Below, piece after piece: positions 46,298 through 58,050 of a stretch of DNA of 64,000 bases. Position 1 is the stretch's first letter; each line of letters opens with the position of its first letter. The DNA comes from Blumeriella jaapii (Eukaryota; Ascomycota; Leotiomycetes; Helotiales; Drepanopezizaceae). The notes under the pieces were generated by a model that was given only the letters and a program-made list of their open reading frames with translations, ran no database searches and was not told where the DNA came from. A program made the position numbers and the translations under genes. The stretch is taken from assembly GCA_009599575.1 (NCBI GenBank), contig VWND01000075.1:558001-622000 (forward strand), written 5' to 3'.

Positions 46298-48043
46298 AAA
46301 AGCAACAACATTGTACATATCAAGTTGATAACCGTTGTTTAAACTGAAATGATTAACTTTAAAATTGGGATTCTGTATTTCAGTATGTTTGTTTATTTAG
46401 CTAATCTTGCTCTGAAACACCTCGGAACTTAAATGAGAAACACGTCGTAGGCAATATTCTCTTGTTGACAAAAGTCTTTAATTTGGGTTTTTCGTTACTT
46501 TGGTACTGTACTGTAGCACGGAGTGAGTTTAGTCACCACCTATGGTGCATAGGAAGCCTTGACAGCACGTGTCGTAAGCGTGACCGTGTAGGTCACATTT
46601 CCACGGCATCTTTTTATCTCGAATCCAAGTCCGTCGTCATCCATTTCCGAAGCATATGAACCAGAGCGGTCCTATCTACCCACCCAGCCGATTACCTTAC
46701 CAGCCAGACATAATTTTCAAATCAGAAGTCGTAATCTGCGATGTCTCGCTCCAGCGGTCACACAACGCGTATGTATTCGTCCTCCAAGGTTCCTCTCGCT
46801 GAAGCTTAATTACGGATCCTGGAAAAGTCTATGACGTTCGGTCCAAAAGTCGTCTTCTGCTACCCCGCTGCAAGTCCTGGAGAGGTTTCTCATTCTTGTC
46901 ACGTGAAATACATCAAGAATGATTAACGGGATGCGAGATGCCAGGCTGTTCTACCACTAGTGCACTGCCTTGTAGTCTTCGAAGGTTCTCCTCCTTTGTT
47001 TTTCCTTTCTTCAGCGGATCTTCCCTCGAGACCCAATCATCCTACAAATCAGCGATAATGCGATGTCATTCGCTCTATGGTACAGTACAGCGTAGAGATG
47101 GTGGAGGAGCTTGTGAACACAGGATATGTGTTGATTCGCTATGATTCTCGGTCAGATCCGGTTTCAGTTATCATGTCGAACTCGTGAATCGATGGTTTGC
47201 GGTGGAGTGAAAGGCGCTACTGGCTTTGTGAGGGATGGTTCGGGAAAGCAGCGAGAGAGATACACAGCAAGGGCGAGGCTAGAGACGTTGGGCCGGGACA
47301 AAGACTGGTCCACAAGTTTCGGCTTGGAACTGCTCACAAGTCTTTCATTCGATTACTAGACATCTCGCAGCCACTATCGGGGACTCGAAGAAGTCACGGG
47401 ATCGTCAAGTCGTTTCTCGATTGGATGAACAGGCACATCGCATCGCCTCGTCACATCTACTCGTTGTCGCTCATACGAAAGCCGCACTGTCTTCTTGAAT
47501 GTAGTCGGTTGTGCTGCACTGGGTGTTTCTCCTTCTTTCGCTTTTCAGGGACGCGGCTCGTCGAGACCTGTGGCCCAATCAATTCCCACGATGGCGCCCG
47601 GCGCGAAACCCGGCCTACTTTCCCTCTGACAAAGGACTCCAATTACCAGCAATGCGGCATGCAGTCATACAAGTATGACTCCGCGCTTGAGATTGTCGAG
47701 AAGGTTCCTATTGTGTCTGTCTCCGCCTTCTACTATTGTGGCATCGATACCCGACCTTCGCTTCTTTGTTATCATCGTTTCTCGCTTACACTGTTTACGT
47801 CGGACAATGGGAAACGTTCTGGAACAATAGAATTCTTTCTAGCAGGCGTAAATTCTTTTTGTTCTTTGAGATTCGAGACAGCACAATAGGAACTTGAGCA
47901 CATAAAAAGGCCTCGAATTTCTCCAAAAAAAAAAACCCCCCGGATTCATACCCCAAACAACCCAGACCACTTCTACACAGCAACTTTGACAGGTGCCAAT
48001 CCAGACCAAACAACCAACACAACCACCAACAACACAAAGCAAT
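46298..48043. other. Intergenic; promoter of the LPMO gene at its end
   Basis: TAC(T/A)GTAC motifs at about 46,503-46,515 and 47,081-47,091. A 230-codon open frame at 47,197-47,889 shows no domain and runs into the LPMO promoter, so I do not call it. The last 150 bp holds a TATA-like box and a CAA-rich leader. Confidence 0.5.
47901..47910 (+). promoter_or_regulatory. TATA-like box of the LPMO gene
   Basis: CATAAAAAGG about 135 bp before the ATG, followed by a CAACAACC-rich leader typical of strongly expressed fungal genes. Confidence 0.5.
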
Positions 48044-49144
48044 ATGTATACCTTCGCCATCCTCTTCGCTCTTCTCTTTGGATCGTCCGTCCAAGCACAC
48101 ATGGAGATGTCCTCTCCGATTCCCTTTCGCTCCAAGTTCGGTGCCAACAAGGATAAAGCGGACTTCAGCATGACAGCTCCTCTCAGTGCTGATCAAGCCC
48201 TCTGCAAGGGATACGCCGTAGACTTCTCTGACCCAGTCCTAGGAGCACCATCAGCAACCTACAAACAAGGGGAGTCAAGTGAGGTGGAGCTGGCGGGATC
48301 AGCCGTGCATGGAGGTGGATCCTGTGAATTGAGCATCTCTCGTGATGAGGGCAAGACTTTCACTGTGATCCAAGCTATCATGGGTGGATGCCCGACTCAA
48401 GGTCAAAATCTCCCGTTCACGATACCTGCAGACGCGCCTGTTGGAAGGGCGATCTTTTCTTGGTCCTGGATGCCAAAGCTCAGCGGGGCGCCAGAATTTT
48501 ACCAGAATTGTGCTCCGATAGAGATCACGGCCGGCTCTGGGCCCACTCCCAAGGTAGCATATAAAGATCGCCCTGCTATGATGGTTGCAAACATCGCTGC
48601 AGGAAACGGATGCAAGACGAAGGTATCGGTTGATCCTCTCTTCCCAAACCCAGGACCGGACGTCACAGGCACAGGCAGTCCCGACTCAACCACCGACTGC
48701 GGCAGCTCTTCCGGTCCAGTATCAGCACCAGAAACAGCACCAGAAGCCGGATCTGGAGCTTCGCCATCTGCTCCTGCTGCTGCTCCCACGGCACCAGCTG
48801 CTGACTCGCCATCTCCATCCGCTCCCGCTGCTTCCGGATCCCCCTCAAGCAGTCCCGGACCTATCAGCATCATCCCAGCCAACTCAACAGTACCGAAACC
48901 CGCTTCTCCAGTCAACTCCAGCTCCCCGGAGCCTTCCACTCCCTCAAATGGCACCTCGCCCGCTGCGTCGGAAGGGGGGGTCAGCAGCGACGGTTCGTGC
49001 GGCCCGAGCAACGGAGGCAGGAAGTGCCCTGGCTCAAACTGCTGTTCGACTGCCGGCTTCTGTGGCACTTCGCCTCAGCACTGCTTGAATGCCCAGGCGG
49101 CGTACGGTGCCATGGCTGGGCAGAGTCGGATTCGCAGAATTTGA
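48044..49144 (+). CDS. Lytic polysaccharide monooxygenase (AA11-like) with hevein-type (CBM18-like) C-terminus
   Basis: A single exon of 366 residues; the ATG is at 48044. The signal peptide ends MYTFAILFALLFGSSVQA, which exposes the N-terminal His of HMEMSSPIPFRSKFGAN. The second brace His lies in SAVHGGGSCELSISRD, and the axial-Tyr block reads PEFYQNCAPIEI. Other family marks are LCKGYAVDF, IQAIMGGCPTQ and WSWMPKLSG. A Ser/Pro/Ala-rich linker (about residues 220-325) joins a hevein-like module: DGSCGPSNGGRKCPGSNCC, then STAGFCGTSPQHC. AA11 enzymes cleave chitin oxidatively with copper and H2O2 or O2, so this is probably a secreted chitin-active enzyme for wall turnover or attack on other fungi. 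The chitin module is slightly short at its end. AA11 rather than a neighbouring AA class is inferred from motifs only. Confidence 0.88.
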   Translation: MYTFAILFALLFGSSVQAHMEMSSPIPFRSKFGANKDKADFSMTAPLSADQALCKGYAVDFSDPVLGAPSATYKQGESSEVELAGSAVHGGGSCELSISRDEGKTFTVIQAIMGGCPTQGQNLPFTIPADAPVGRAIFSWSWMPKLSGAPEFYQNCAPIEITAGSGPTPKVAYKDRPAMMVANIAAGNGCKTKVSVDPLFPNPGPDVTGTGSPDSTTDCGSSSGPVSAPETAPEAGSGASPSAPAAAPTAPAADSPSPSAPAASGSPSSSPGPISIIPANSTVPKPASPVNSSSPEPSTPSNGTSPAASEGGVSSDGSCGPSNGGRKCPGSNCCSTAGFCGTSPQHCLNAQAAYGAMAGQSRIRRI

Positions 49145-50558
49145 AATGGTGAGGTGAATGGGGAGAGGTAACTCGAGTTTGAGACTTGGGTTATTTTCTA
49201 TGAAAGGTGGTGGATCATGCTGGACATGAATGCACATGTGCGGAGCGAGGGATGAGCAGCACGGGAGGGTTTGATACCCATAGCTGTTGACTTTTACACG
49301 AGTGTAGGAGTATCGGAAGCGCGATAGATTTGTATGCAATGTTGCATTTGAGAATGGTGTTGTGTTTTCGGGTAACAGGCTGGCTAGTTTGCTTTTCGGG
49401 ATGACAGAAACACTACCTGTTGAGAAAAATAGGAATCTGTAACCCATAAAACTTGATGATTCTGAGTCGACGATGTGAATGTCAATTGATACATGAATCC
49501 CATGTTTTCTTCCACAACTCATTGCCTTTTCCATCTTTTGCATCTAGACCTCCGGCCACTAGTCCCTCTTTCAAATTTCTTCTTTCTTTGTCGTCTCCTC
49601 TATACGTGCAGGCTTAAAAGAGCTCTCCGAAAACATTTGATAATATTGTGTTCCAAATTTCACGATTAACAGAAATTTACTCGTAAGAATAATCCATATA
49701 ATTATGGATCGAGTCCTCGCCCTCCGAATCCGGGCAGGAGTTTCAACTCGTAGGGCAGCCTTTGGTCACAGAAAGCTGCTGCGGCGTGTCCTCGGATTGT
49801 CAACAGGTCAAGACAAGCTTTGGTCGATCAGTACACAAAAGATGTAATTGCAAAGCTTGTGATCGAGTAAAATCGTGCGCAATAGCGTGTTTTGAGACTA
49901 GGATCTTCGAACGTGAAGATAACGTGTTTCAGATCCTTGATCTTCTGTGTCCATTTCCTAATGCGGAAACTGTTGCGATGTGTACGACATCTCAAGACCA
50001 TTATTCACAACCTCTCTTTAAGAAAATAATAGTTTCAGCATACGTATAATAATTAATAGTCGTCTATCCTGAGAAGATCCGTGACGACTATACCCTAGTA
50101 TATATATGCCTTTGTTTGAAGTTAGAAGCGAGGTTCCTCCTCGCCCTTTTTCACAGCCAAAGCAGAAAAGAACAACCCCCGAACTCCTAGTTATTTTGAA
50201 GTGGAATCTGATTGGTCTGGTTTTCCAGCTGATCATGCTTCTGTGTATGCTTATAATTCTCCCACCAAGCTAAACGTCCTTCAAGGTTGCTTTCCAGAGA
50301 TCCAGCGCCGACATCATTTGTCATGTATGCCAACGAAACTCCAACCCCCTTGCTATAAGCTTTCCTTACGAAGCTTGCAGCGTGAGCTTCCTTTTCTCGA
50401 CTCTCGAGTAAGGTAGTATCTTGATGATTGTATGCTTTCCATGGAGTATCGTGAAAGATTCTGGCCACAAAGGGCGCTTTTTGTGACCAAATGACTACAT
50501 CAAACACTGGATAAGCGCTCGCCAATATCCTGAGTAGAATTTCCGTTCAAATGCTTCA
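49145..50558. other. Intergenic, no supportable gene
   Basis: Open frames at 49,034-49,543 and 50,187-50,525 (minus) overlap other signals and show no domain. I see nothing firm. Confidence 0.5.
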
Positions 50559-51635
50559 TCAGTCCCATGCGCTAAAGCGGCTCGTCTGCGAGGCCCAGAT
50601 CGGCGGTTTCTCACGCAACTCCGCCGTAGTCTCCAATTGCTTTTCCTCAGGTAGAAGTGGCATCACGTTGTTGTCAATAATCGGACTCGGAATCTCCATT
50701 TCGCCTATTACCAAACTATTAGCCACACTCCCCAGGGGACAAGGAATTGCGCATTACCTCTCAGAAGCTCAATAGCCGACATTAATGGCAACAATAGCAA
50801 CAAAAGCGGCAGCAGCTGCCCAAAACTCCAATCTCTCTCAGCGGTATCACTCAGATGCACCGACGGCTTTCCAAAGGCCTGGCTCAAAATGATAACCCTG
50901 ACAGCAGCGCCGGTTCCAATGGCTCCTAGCACTACCAAACCCACGAGCTGGACAGTCCTCAACCATGGGCGATTCTTCACATGTAGATACCACACGCCCA
51001 CTAAAAAGAAGAAGAATTGACTAGCCATCACTATGACGGTCCCAACAATCGATATTCTTGCATTTCCTGGCATGCCCGCTGAGTGGACTTTCAGCGCACA
51101 GAAAATAGGTAGCGTGGGTTTCACGTCCCTCTTGACAGAGAACAGGATGAAGACGCCCAGTACGATGGACAGCGAGAGGTTGACGAACATGAGGAACTGG
51201 CGCAGCCAACGCAGCACGCAGTCCCGCCTGAAGTCGTTGAAGAGCGCGATTAGCGTGCCGACGTGTGTGGTGGTCGAGAGGAGGGACAGCATCCAGACGA
51301 TGAAGAAGTGGTAGGGTACCATGGTGTGCATCTTAGCTATCGCGACGGACTGGATGCTGATGCCGGTGAGGAGCTGTTGGTCGGAGAGTGACAGGAGCAG
51401 CTTTCGTAAGACTTTGACTTCGGACTTGCGGCAGAACTCGTTCAGGACGATGACCAAGCTGAGAATCAGTGAGAGGCCGGCTGTAATGATGAAGGAAAGG
51501 AGGATCTGTAGATATCGAATTTAGTCTGAGTTCTTAGAGGCTTGCATGGAGGGGGGTTTTTACGCCGGCTCCTGCTACGCCCGCATCGGTTGCTGTTTCT
51601 TCCGGCGCATAAGAGCAATTGAATGAGCCAGCCAT
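50559..51635 (-). CDS. Multispanning integral membrane protein, function unknown
   Basis: Exons 51635-51564, 51505-50758 and 50704-50559 give 321 residues in phase. Short N-terminus with CSYAPEETATDAGVAGAG, then about seven hydrophobic spans with a charged loop FNDFRRDCVLRWLRQF and a motif SDQQLLTGISIQ. The last exon encodes a cytosolic-type tail rich in Glu and Pro that ends in SQTSRFSAWD. The order of helices and the QQLLTG motif fit a conserved fungal seven-helix family of unknown role often found in plant-associated ascomycetes; I cannot name it with certainty. Without splicing the final intron the frame ends in a false hydrophobic tail. Confidence 0.75.
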
Positions 51636-53388
51636 TGTTTCTCAAATGAAAATGAGGTGTTGAAAGAAAGAAGATATGTATAGAATCGGCTCCACGTCTC
51701 AAGTGAGCGTCGGTTTGTTTGAAACCCTCGTCACGTCTTCAATCATCACCCCAGAAAAAACCCAAGAAACAAAACTACAGACACAGATTCTGCAATGCGT
51801 ATTCGGTTCATATCAATCATAAGGGAAGATGGCCGTGGTGTTCAGACGGCCTTTCCTTTGCCTTAGTTGCGATGTGGCGGAGTCAGAGTGCTTAGCCGTG
51901 CTATCGCAACGCGCGCAGCCCTGAAACGCAAGATAGATGGCTCCCAAATGCGCCCGCCAATAGATGGAATCGTTGCATATCGGAAACTGAAGCACGGGCG
52001 GGGACAAAGTTGCCGGAGTCTGATATTGGGAGCTCGCATCCTGAGCTCGCATCAGGACACGGGCAACATGGGGGTCTTGTTGACAACAGGTGATTGCCAT
52101 CTGACTCTGAGCACGGGTTTACAGCCGAAAAATGGCCCAAGGACCCCTCATGATCGCGATCTAGACTTCCATTTCACTCCATGTTGCAACTTGGGTATGC
52201 TTGTTTGGTTTTCACACGGTTTGTTGTTTCTCGCAAGGTCACGTGCAGCAATTGAGGCGTCGAGAATCCTACTGCCGTTGCCATTCCCGATCTCGTGGAC
52301 TTGCAAAACGTAAGTTAGGATATCGAAAAGGCAAGTGAACAGCCTTTTTCTAAGCTTCTGATGCTTCGCACACCAAGCTGAATATCATATAAATGCCATC
52401 TCAACATCAACACTAGCCAGCTTGACAGATGTGTTCTACGAGCCATGCCGCTTGCGAAGTCACGATGAAGATAGCCAAACATACCAGAGGCCAGAAATGG
52501 GTAGGCATGAAACTTTATTCATCTCGTTGGGGATCTCTAGAGCGCTCGGCCGTTCCCGATGGTAGAAGATATGATTAGTTAGAAGATCTTCCAATCTTAC
52601 TCCGACGACTAGGCAGCTCTTAAGCGATTAGGTGTAGAACTTTGACCTGCTCTTAGTGCTTTGTCTCCATACTTAAAGATCCGAACTAAACGTTTAGATT
52701 TTGGCCTCGGAACTGAACGCATGTGTGGTTTAAAGCTCCAGTAATCTTTGAATCTCTGAACACGAAGGTCAAGAGATAATAACTAGGATGTCGGATTTGG
52801 CTTCATCGCAACCTGCTTTGCTTACAATATCAACCCCCTCCTTTATGATTGAAAAGGCCTTGCGCGCTGTCGTTATCTTACAAAGAATGGGACTTATCAG
52901 GGACTTTCGATTTTTAAACATGGCTGTGCCTATACCGTTTATCTCAAGACACCTACTGTACCTATCTAGCTGGCTCGCGCCAAGGTGCGATATTTTAAAG
53001 CAATATTCTTTCACTTGATGATTTTCAACTTTCAAGATTTGCAACTAAACGATCAATTGATAGATTTAAGCAACCTGTCTTTGTTTTTCATTCTTGTGGA
53101 AGGAAATTTGCCGTTCGGTGCAAATCGCAGCATATCAGCGTGAATTTCAGCAGCCACTGGTCAACCTTCTCCAAGAACTCGGAGACTGCTGTGAAGCTTG
53201 ATAGCACAACCATACTCACCTTTTTTTTTTAACAGACAAATTGGTACTAACACCCCAACTTGTCTAGTACATCTCACGTAGAAAAGAGGTTAGAATGCCT
53301 TAGCATCAGTCCAGTCACTCCCAACGAGCGCAGGTGTTCCAGAAACGTGCACCCGCTCTTGATCAAATATGCTCTCGGGAAAATGCAT
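51636..53388. other. Intergenic, no supportable gene
   Basis: No domain-bearing frame. Several short frames on both strands around 51.8-52.3 kb shadow each other. Confidence 0.5.
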
Positions 53389-53457
53389 TGGATTTTTCTG
53401 AGTATGGACTTTTCTGGATGTGGACTTTTCTGGATATGGACTTTTCTGGATACGGAC
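53389..53457. repeat. 16-bp minisatellite (TGGACTTTTCTGGATR)
   Basis: Four near-identical 16-bp units in a row; the first unit carries two or three differences and the last three are almost exact. Confidence 0.85.
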
Positions 53458-53881
53458 AGAGATTCCTTCATCTCAGCCAGTAGAAGCTAAACCCTGTCGA
53501 TCTGGGATGAAATGGAGACTTATATACTGATGGTAGGGACAAAGCGTGCTCGATTTAAAATTAAGCCACAGTTCACTATTGACGCTTGCTTCCGCATCTT
53601 TGAAGGCTAAACCTTCCGAAGCAGGTTTAAGGAAGCAGGTTTAAGGATTACCCCACGATGTGTTTCTGATCCGGCAGCTACAGTACAGGACCTTGATTGA
53701 TGCCGTAGCCCGCTTCCATGAGGCACTACATAGTGGACGAAAGCCAAGCGATTTATTTCTTGATAAGCGAGACCTTTTTGTAAGTATCCGAGGTGAAACA
53801 TAGATTTAAACGCAGACAACAAGATGTCACAAGATGATTACGCTACCCTCATACACATGGGTCCAAGCCTTCTTTCTCAAT
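53458..53881. other. Intergenic with a TACAGTAC motif
   Basis: The motif CTACAGTACAGG is at about 53,679. A GAAGCAGGTTTAAGGA unit is duplicated near 53,619-53,647. There is no gene. Confidence 0.5.
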
Positions 53882-55591
53882 CTAACAGTATTTCTCTCGC
53901 TCTTTGTTCCAGTCCGTCTCTTTGCCGAATCCATTTGCCGGAGTCAAGGCCTTCAGAATCTCCCTAGGATTAATATCCCACTGTGTTTCAGCCACGACCG
54001 TGTTTTTATCGCAGTAATCGTGAATGTTGGCACTCAGCGTACTAAATAGAGCCGCACCGCATTTCTTGATCTGCTCTCTGTATCCAGGACGACTGTCGAT
54101 CAGTGCCACGAGCGGGTTATTGGTCTGCAAATTTTTGTGGTAAATGTCGTGCTCGGCATTATTCCAAGCACGTTCCCAAAAAGCGGTCCACGCTGGACCG
54201 GACAAATGCTTCTTGCCGCCGGTCTTCGGTGGCAGGCTTTCGATAAGGTGGCGGTAAGAGAGACAGGCGATGATGCGTTGCTGGTTCTCTATAAGTTTCG
54301 TCGACTCCGCGATGCGCTGGTGCAGGTCCGCCGTGTAGGTCATCATCCGAGAGACGTGATTGCGGAGCCCAGCTACGCTCTTCAAGGGATCTCCGACAGG
54401 GTCAACACTTCCAGCGTAGAGAGCAAAGGATCGTACGTTGGCGCTCAGGACGAGCCACTGAGATTGCTGAGAACCTTCGAAATGTGCGCAGTTTGACCCA
54501 AGAGGACCTTCTTGGTAGGCCTCCCATACTCTATTCATAACGCCGATTCCCTTCCAGCTTTCCTTTGGTGTGGATGAGAATCCAAGATTGAGGACTTGCT
54601 CCCACCGATCCAAGTTACGGTTTTGAAAGTAAGGTTGCTGGTGGCTTGCTATCCATTTTTTCTTCATATATAAGAAGGTTTTGAGCATGGATCGAACTTC
54701 GGAAATGAGGCCAGTGACTGGAGGCTCCTCGCTGGTGTGGACGTCTTTACTAGTGGGCTTTCAGTGACATGTTGATGCAAGAATAGCAGTAATGGCAGCC
54801 AAAACTTACCAGTCGTCTACATCTGACATCATTTGCTCCCTGCATGTTTCGCAGAACTCGAACTCGGAATCGGACACGGAATCGTCAATATCAAGCTTGT
54901 ATTTCATTAATGGAAACTTTCCATCATCTACCTGCATTTTCGTCATGCCTACATCCAGAGATTTGAGGTCAAGATCCTCAATCACAGACTCGTACTGATC
55001 AGTTTGAAATTGTCCAGTGAGATGAGATGCTTGCGACGTTTCTGCCCGTTTCGCTATGATTTCTTGCAGCCGAGGAAGACATTGGAGTGCTGAAGAGGAT
55101 TCTTTGAGCATTCCGTGCGAATATGACGATAACCGATGGAACACTAGACCAAGAAGGTAGAACTCCGAGCACTGCGTCCACAGCTTTTCATACATGGCTT
55201 TTGCACGTTCCATGATGATGAACCGTGTCAGCATGGTGATGAATTCAACCGGTGCCTTCTTGTAAGTTTGCATCGTCTTTTCCATGCTAAAGTTGAAGCT
55301 TGTGAAGCTGAGTGTCCAGTCATCAAACTTCACTCCCAATAAGCTGGTCTGACCTTCCCACCCCGGGAGAGACTCTGGGCGACAGTCTGGGTCCATCCGC
55401 ATTGCGAGGATGGGTAACACACTCCGGTAGAATGCGTTTTCTTGTTCGCAAGGGCCGTATTGACTCAGCCAGGATGGATCTAAGATCATGATGTCCTTTT
55501 CCTGTACCATTTTCTCCCAGTCCGCACTGTCTCCAGCTTCGCAAGATTTCTCAAGAAAGACTTTATTGGAACCATATTTCTCTTCCGGCAT
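53882..55591 (-). CDS. Hypothetical protein of 549 residues
   Basis: Two exons, 55591-54810 and 54749-53882, joined by a 60-bp GTAAGT...TAG intron, in phase. I do not recognise a domain. The sequence is hydrophilic and globular-looking, with no signal peptide or membrane span. Notable parts: an acidic stretch DIDDSVSDSEFEFCETCREQ just before the intron with a CxxC pair, an Ile/Leu-rich helical segment RIIACLSYRHLIESLP, and a Trp-rich block AWTAFWERAWNNAEHDIYH. The two halves could be mistaken for separate genes; the phase-correct intron joins them. It is probably a lineage-restricted ascomycete protein. Confidence 0.7.
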
Positions 55592-56877
55592 TTTGAGGTT
55601 AGATTGACTTGTAGATCGAATCGTTGATCAGCGGGAGACCACGATATAGCTCTAGACCAGGCTGGTGGAGTCTAAGGCAGCTGTGTGAACGATTGATTCT
55701 CAACGTGGCCGGCAATCGGACTGCTGATCCCATCGGTTCTTAACATAGAAAGTATGTGCGGAAGGCACTCATAGGACAACGAGATATGCATAGGTATTTC
55801 ATGACGGTCGATACACAGGATTCAAGCGATGCCTCACACTGACGCCTGAAAAACAGCTTGGAAAACGACATGCAAAACCTACAAACATGGTCTTGACTCT
55901 GAACAGCCAAATAGATATCGTCATATCGTACGGTGACTCCCATGTTACTACGATCTCTTTGAGTGAACGACATAAGGATGACCAATAAGCTGTAACTGTT
56001 GCTCGTCACTTTTGGGAGAAGTCAAGATGTGCTGGACGAACCATGTTGAACTTCGGGATTCCCCGAGTTTGGTGTAACAACGAGCGGCAAAAAAGGACAG
56101 CTAAATTAGCGGCGGTCATACTGCTCGGAATCTTGAACAATCGGAGAAGTAATAAGATGTATGTGACCGAATCAGTCGATACATACTCGCAATGCCAACT
56201 CTCTTCGCAAGTGATGTTTAGTTGTACATCGATGAAAATATCGTTCTACGTCAATTAAAATCTAGTTAAAATCTAGTCCCAAATGTAGAACTCGCAGGCA
56301 TAAAAAATAACGAACCGAAATAATCGAACCAACAGAACACAAATTAGTCATAATGTACTACTAATTTTCACTGATAACTGCTAGTGTTGAAGCGCATAGA
56401 TAGAAAAAGATACCATGAAAAGTGACCAAAAAGATGTATAAATGTACAAAAACATCTTAGAACTGACTAAAATCAACGTGCTAATTCTTCCAATCCTACC
56501 GACAGGATGATGTTACCAAGCCTGTTAACAGCCAAATATCATATGTTTACAGTGCTGCCTTTAGCGAAGCCCGCGCTACCATGCTCTCTTTACAAACGCT
56601 ACTCAGATCAGGATCTCACTTTTTAAGAAAGATAGACTCCCTTGCATGAGTAATCGTTCTTCTCATCCGGATAGTGATTTGTTCAACACGTATAGCAGTG
56701 ACTTAAAGATCATGTCCGGAAGCTTTGCTCTCCAATATCTGAATTGGAGCCTCGTTCGCAAGGCTGCAGCGCCATGAACTAGACCATCAACATCACCATC
56801 AATTCCATATCTTCACTTGCCCCCCCCTCGTCGCGATAATCATAATTGCTTCGGTTCTTCCGGAGATCTTAACCACA
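55592..56877. other. Intergenic, no supportable gene
   Basis: AT-rich, with short frames only. The divergent promoters of the two flanking genes lie here. Confidence 0.5.
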
Positions 56878-57639
56878 ATGGGTTCTTCGGCATCAAAAGC
56901 ATCGAACGCGGCATCCAAGCTCCCTGCGGCCGCCACGAACACGGCGCGCAGATACCCAACACGAACGCCATCTCCCACATCAACCACGAATGCACGCTCT
57001 CCAAGCCCGAATCTAGGACCTACGGTCCATCCAGAGCCAGAGCTGGCTGCTGCTAGTGAGGTGCGAGATCAAGGTGCGTCTTCGAATGCGAGACCTCGTG
57101 CCAGTGTAATCCAGCCGGGGCATGGATTGTAAATGTATACATGAGCAAGATGCTGACGCTGTGAACGAAAAGCCATCGCCCGCGACGCCTCCGACCCAGA
57201 CCTCGCCCTCAACGCTCGTTTGCGTGCCCTCGGCCCCGTACAACCGAATCCAACCTCCTCCAACTCCTCAGCGTTCTCCTTCCAACCGCCCTCATCTTCC
57301 TCCGCCACGGATAACTTCCTGGCATCCTCCCAATTCCAATCGTCGGCGTCCAGCCCCCAGCAGAAGATCTACCCCACGATCGCCAGCGGGGCGTCTAACC
57401 CGGCCGTGAGCCTGCTGACGGCGCGGTACCGGCTGGCGGCGGAGGCGGAGCAGGAATTTGCGCACACGGGGAAGAGCAGTGGCGAGGGGAGGCGGTTCCT
57501 GGATGTGTATACGCTGCGGCAGATCTTGGTGCTGAGGGATGAGAGGGGAGTTGAGGGGATGGAGATCGAGAGGAGATTGGGACTGAGAAGGGGCGTTGTG
57601 GAACAGTTGGGTGGGAGGGTGGTTGGTATCGGAAGTTGA
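56878..57639 (+). CDS. Conserved fungal protein with N-myristoylation motif and helix-turn-helix-like C-terminus
   Basis: Exons 56878-57073 and 57173-57639 give 220 residues; the 99-bp intron joins EVRDQ to AIARDASDPDLALNARLRALGPVQPNPT in phase. MGSSASKAS fits the N-myristoylation consensus (Gly2, Ser6). A Ser/Pro/Thr-rich disordered part follows. The C-terminal 60 residues, FLDVYTLRQILVLRDERGVEG plus MEIERRLGLRRGVVEQLG, look like a compact helix-turn-helix that ends in a short hydrophobic tail. The DPDLALNARLRALGPVQPNPT segment is the most conserved-looking part and resembles a fungal family whose function I do not know. Membrane attachment by myristate is an inference. Confidence 0.75.
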
Positions 57640-58050
57640 AAAGAGGAGTATGAAAGCCGATGAAAGGGAGATCGGCGAGCAATTGATATCAGTGCAGTGG
57701 ACGGAAGGTTTGAAGTGAGGATGAAGGGGGCAGCAAAGAAAGATATTGATAGCAGAGAGCGTAGGGTGTGAGCCCAGATAGGAGGAAAGGCTCTGCTTGC
57801 AGCGTAATAGGTAAAGAAAGATATTCCCACGAGTCTCCTGTTCCTCGTCCCATCGCTAACTCTTTCGACTACGACCTTATAGACGAGACACCAATGCCTA
57901 TGACACCAGCTATCCAAGCTTCTGCGATGTTAGTCAATCGTTCTATTGAAGTCTAGCTAGCTCTCCAAATCGCCACAAGCTACGCTATACTCGCTCAAAA
58001 TCTTACTACCAACCACCTACCTCCTCTTCATACCTTACCAACTTCAACTC
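57640..58050. other. Intergenic between convergent genes
   Basis: The 3' regions of the flanking genes; I see nothing else. Confidence 0.5.

Noticed and set aside
47197..47889. 230-codon open frame upstream of the LPMO gene
   Set aside because: No domain, odd Cys/Arg-rich composition, and it overlaps the LPMO promoter.
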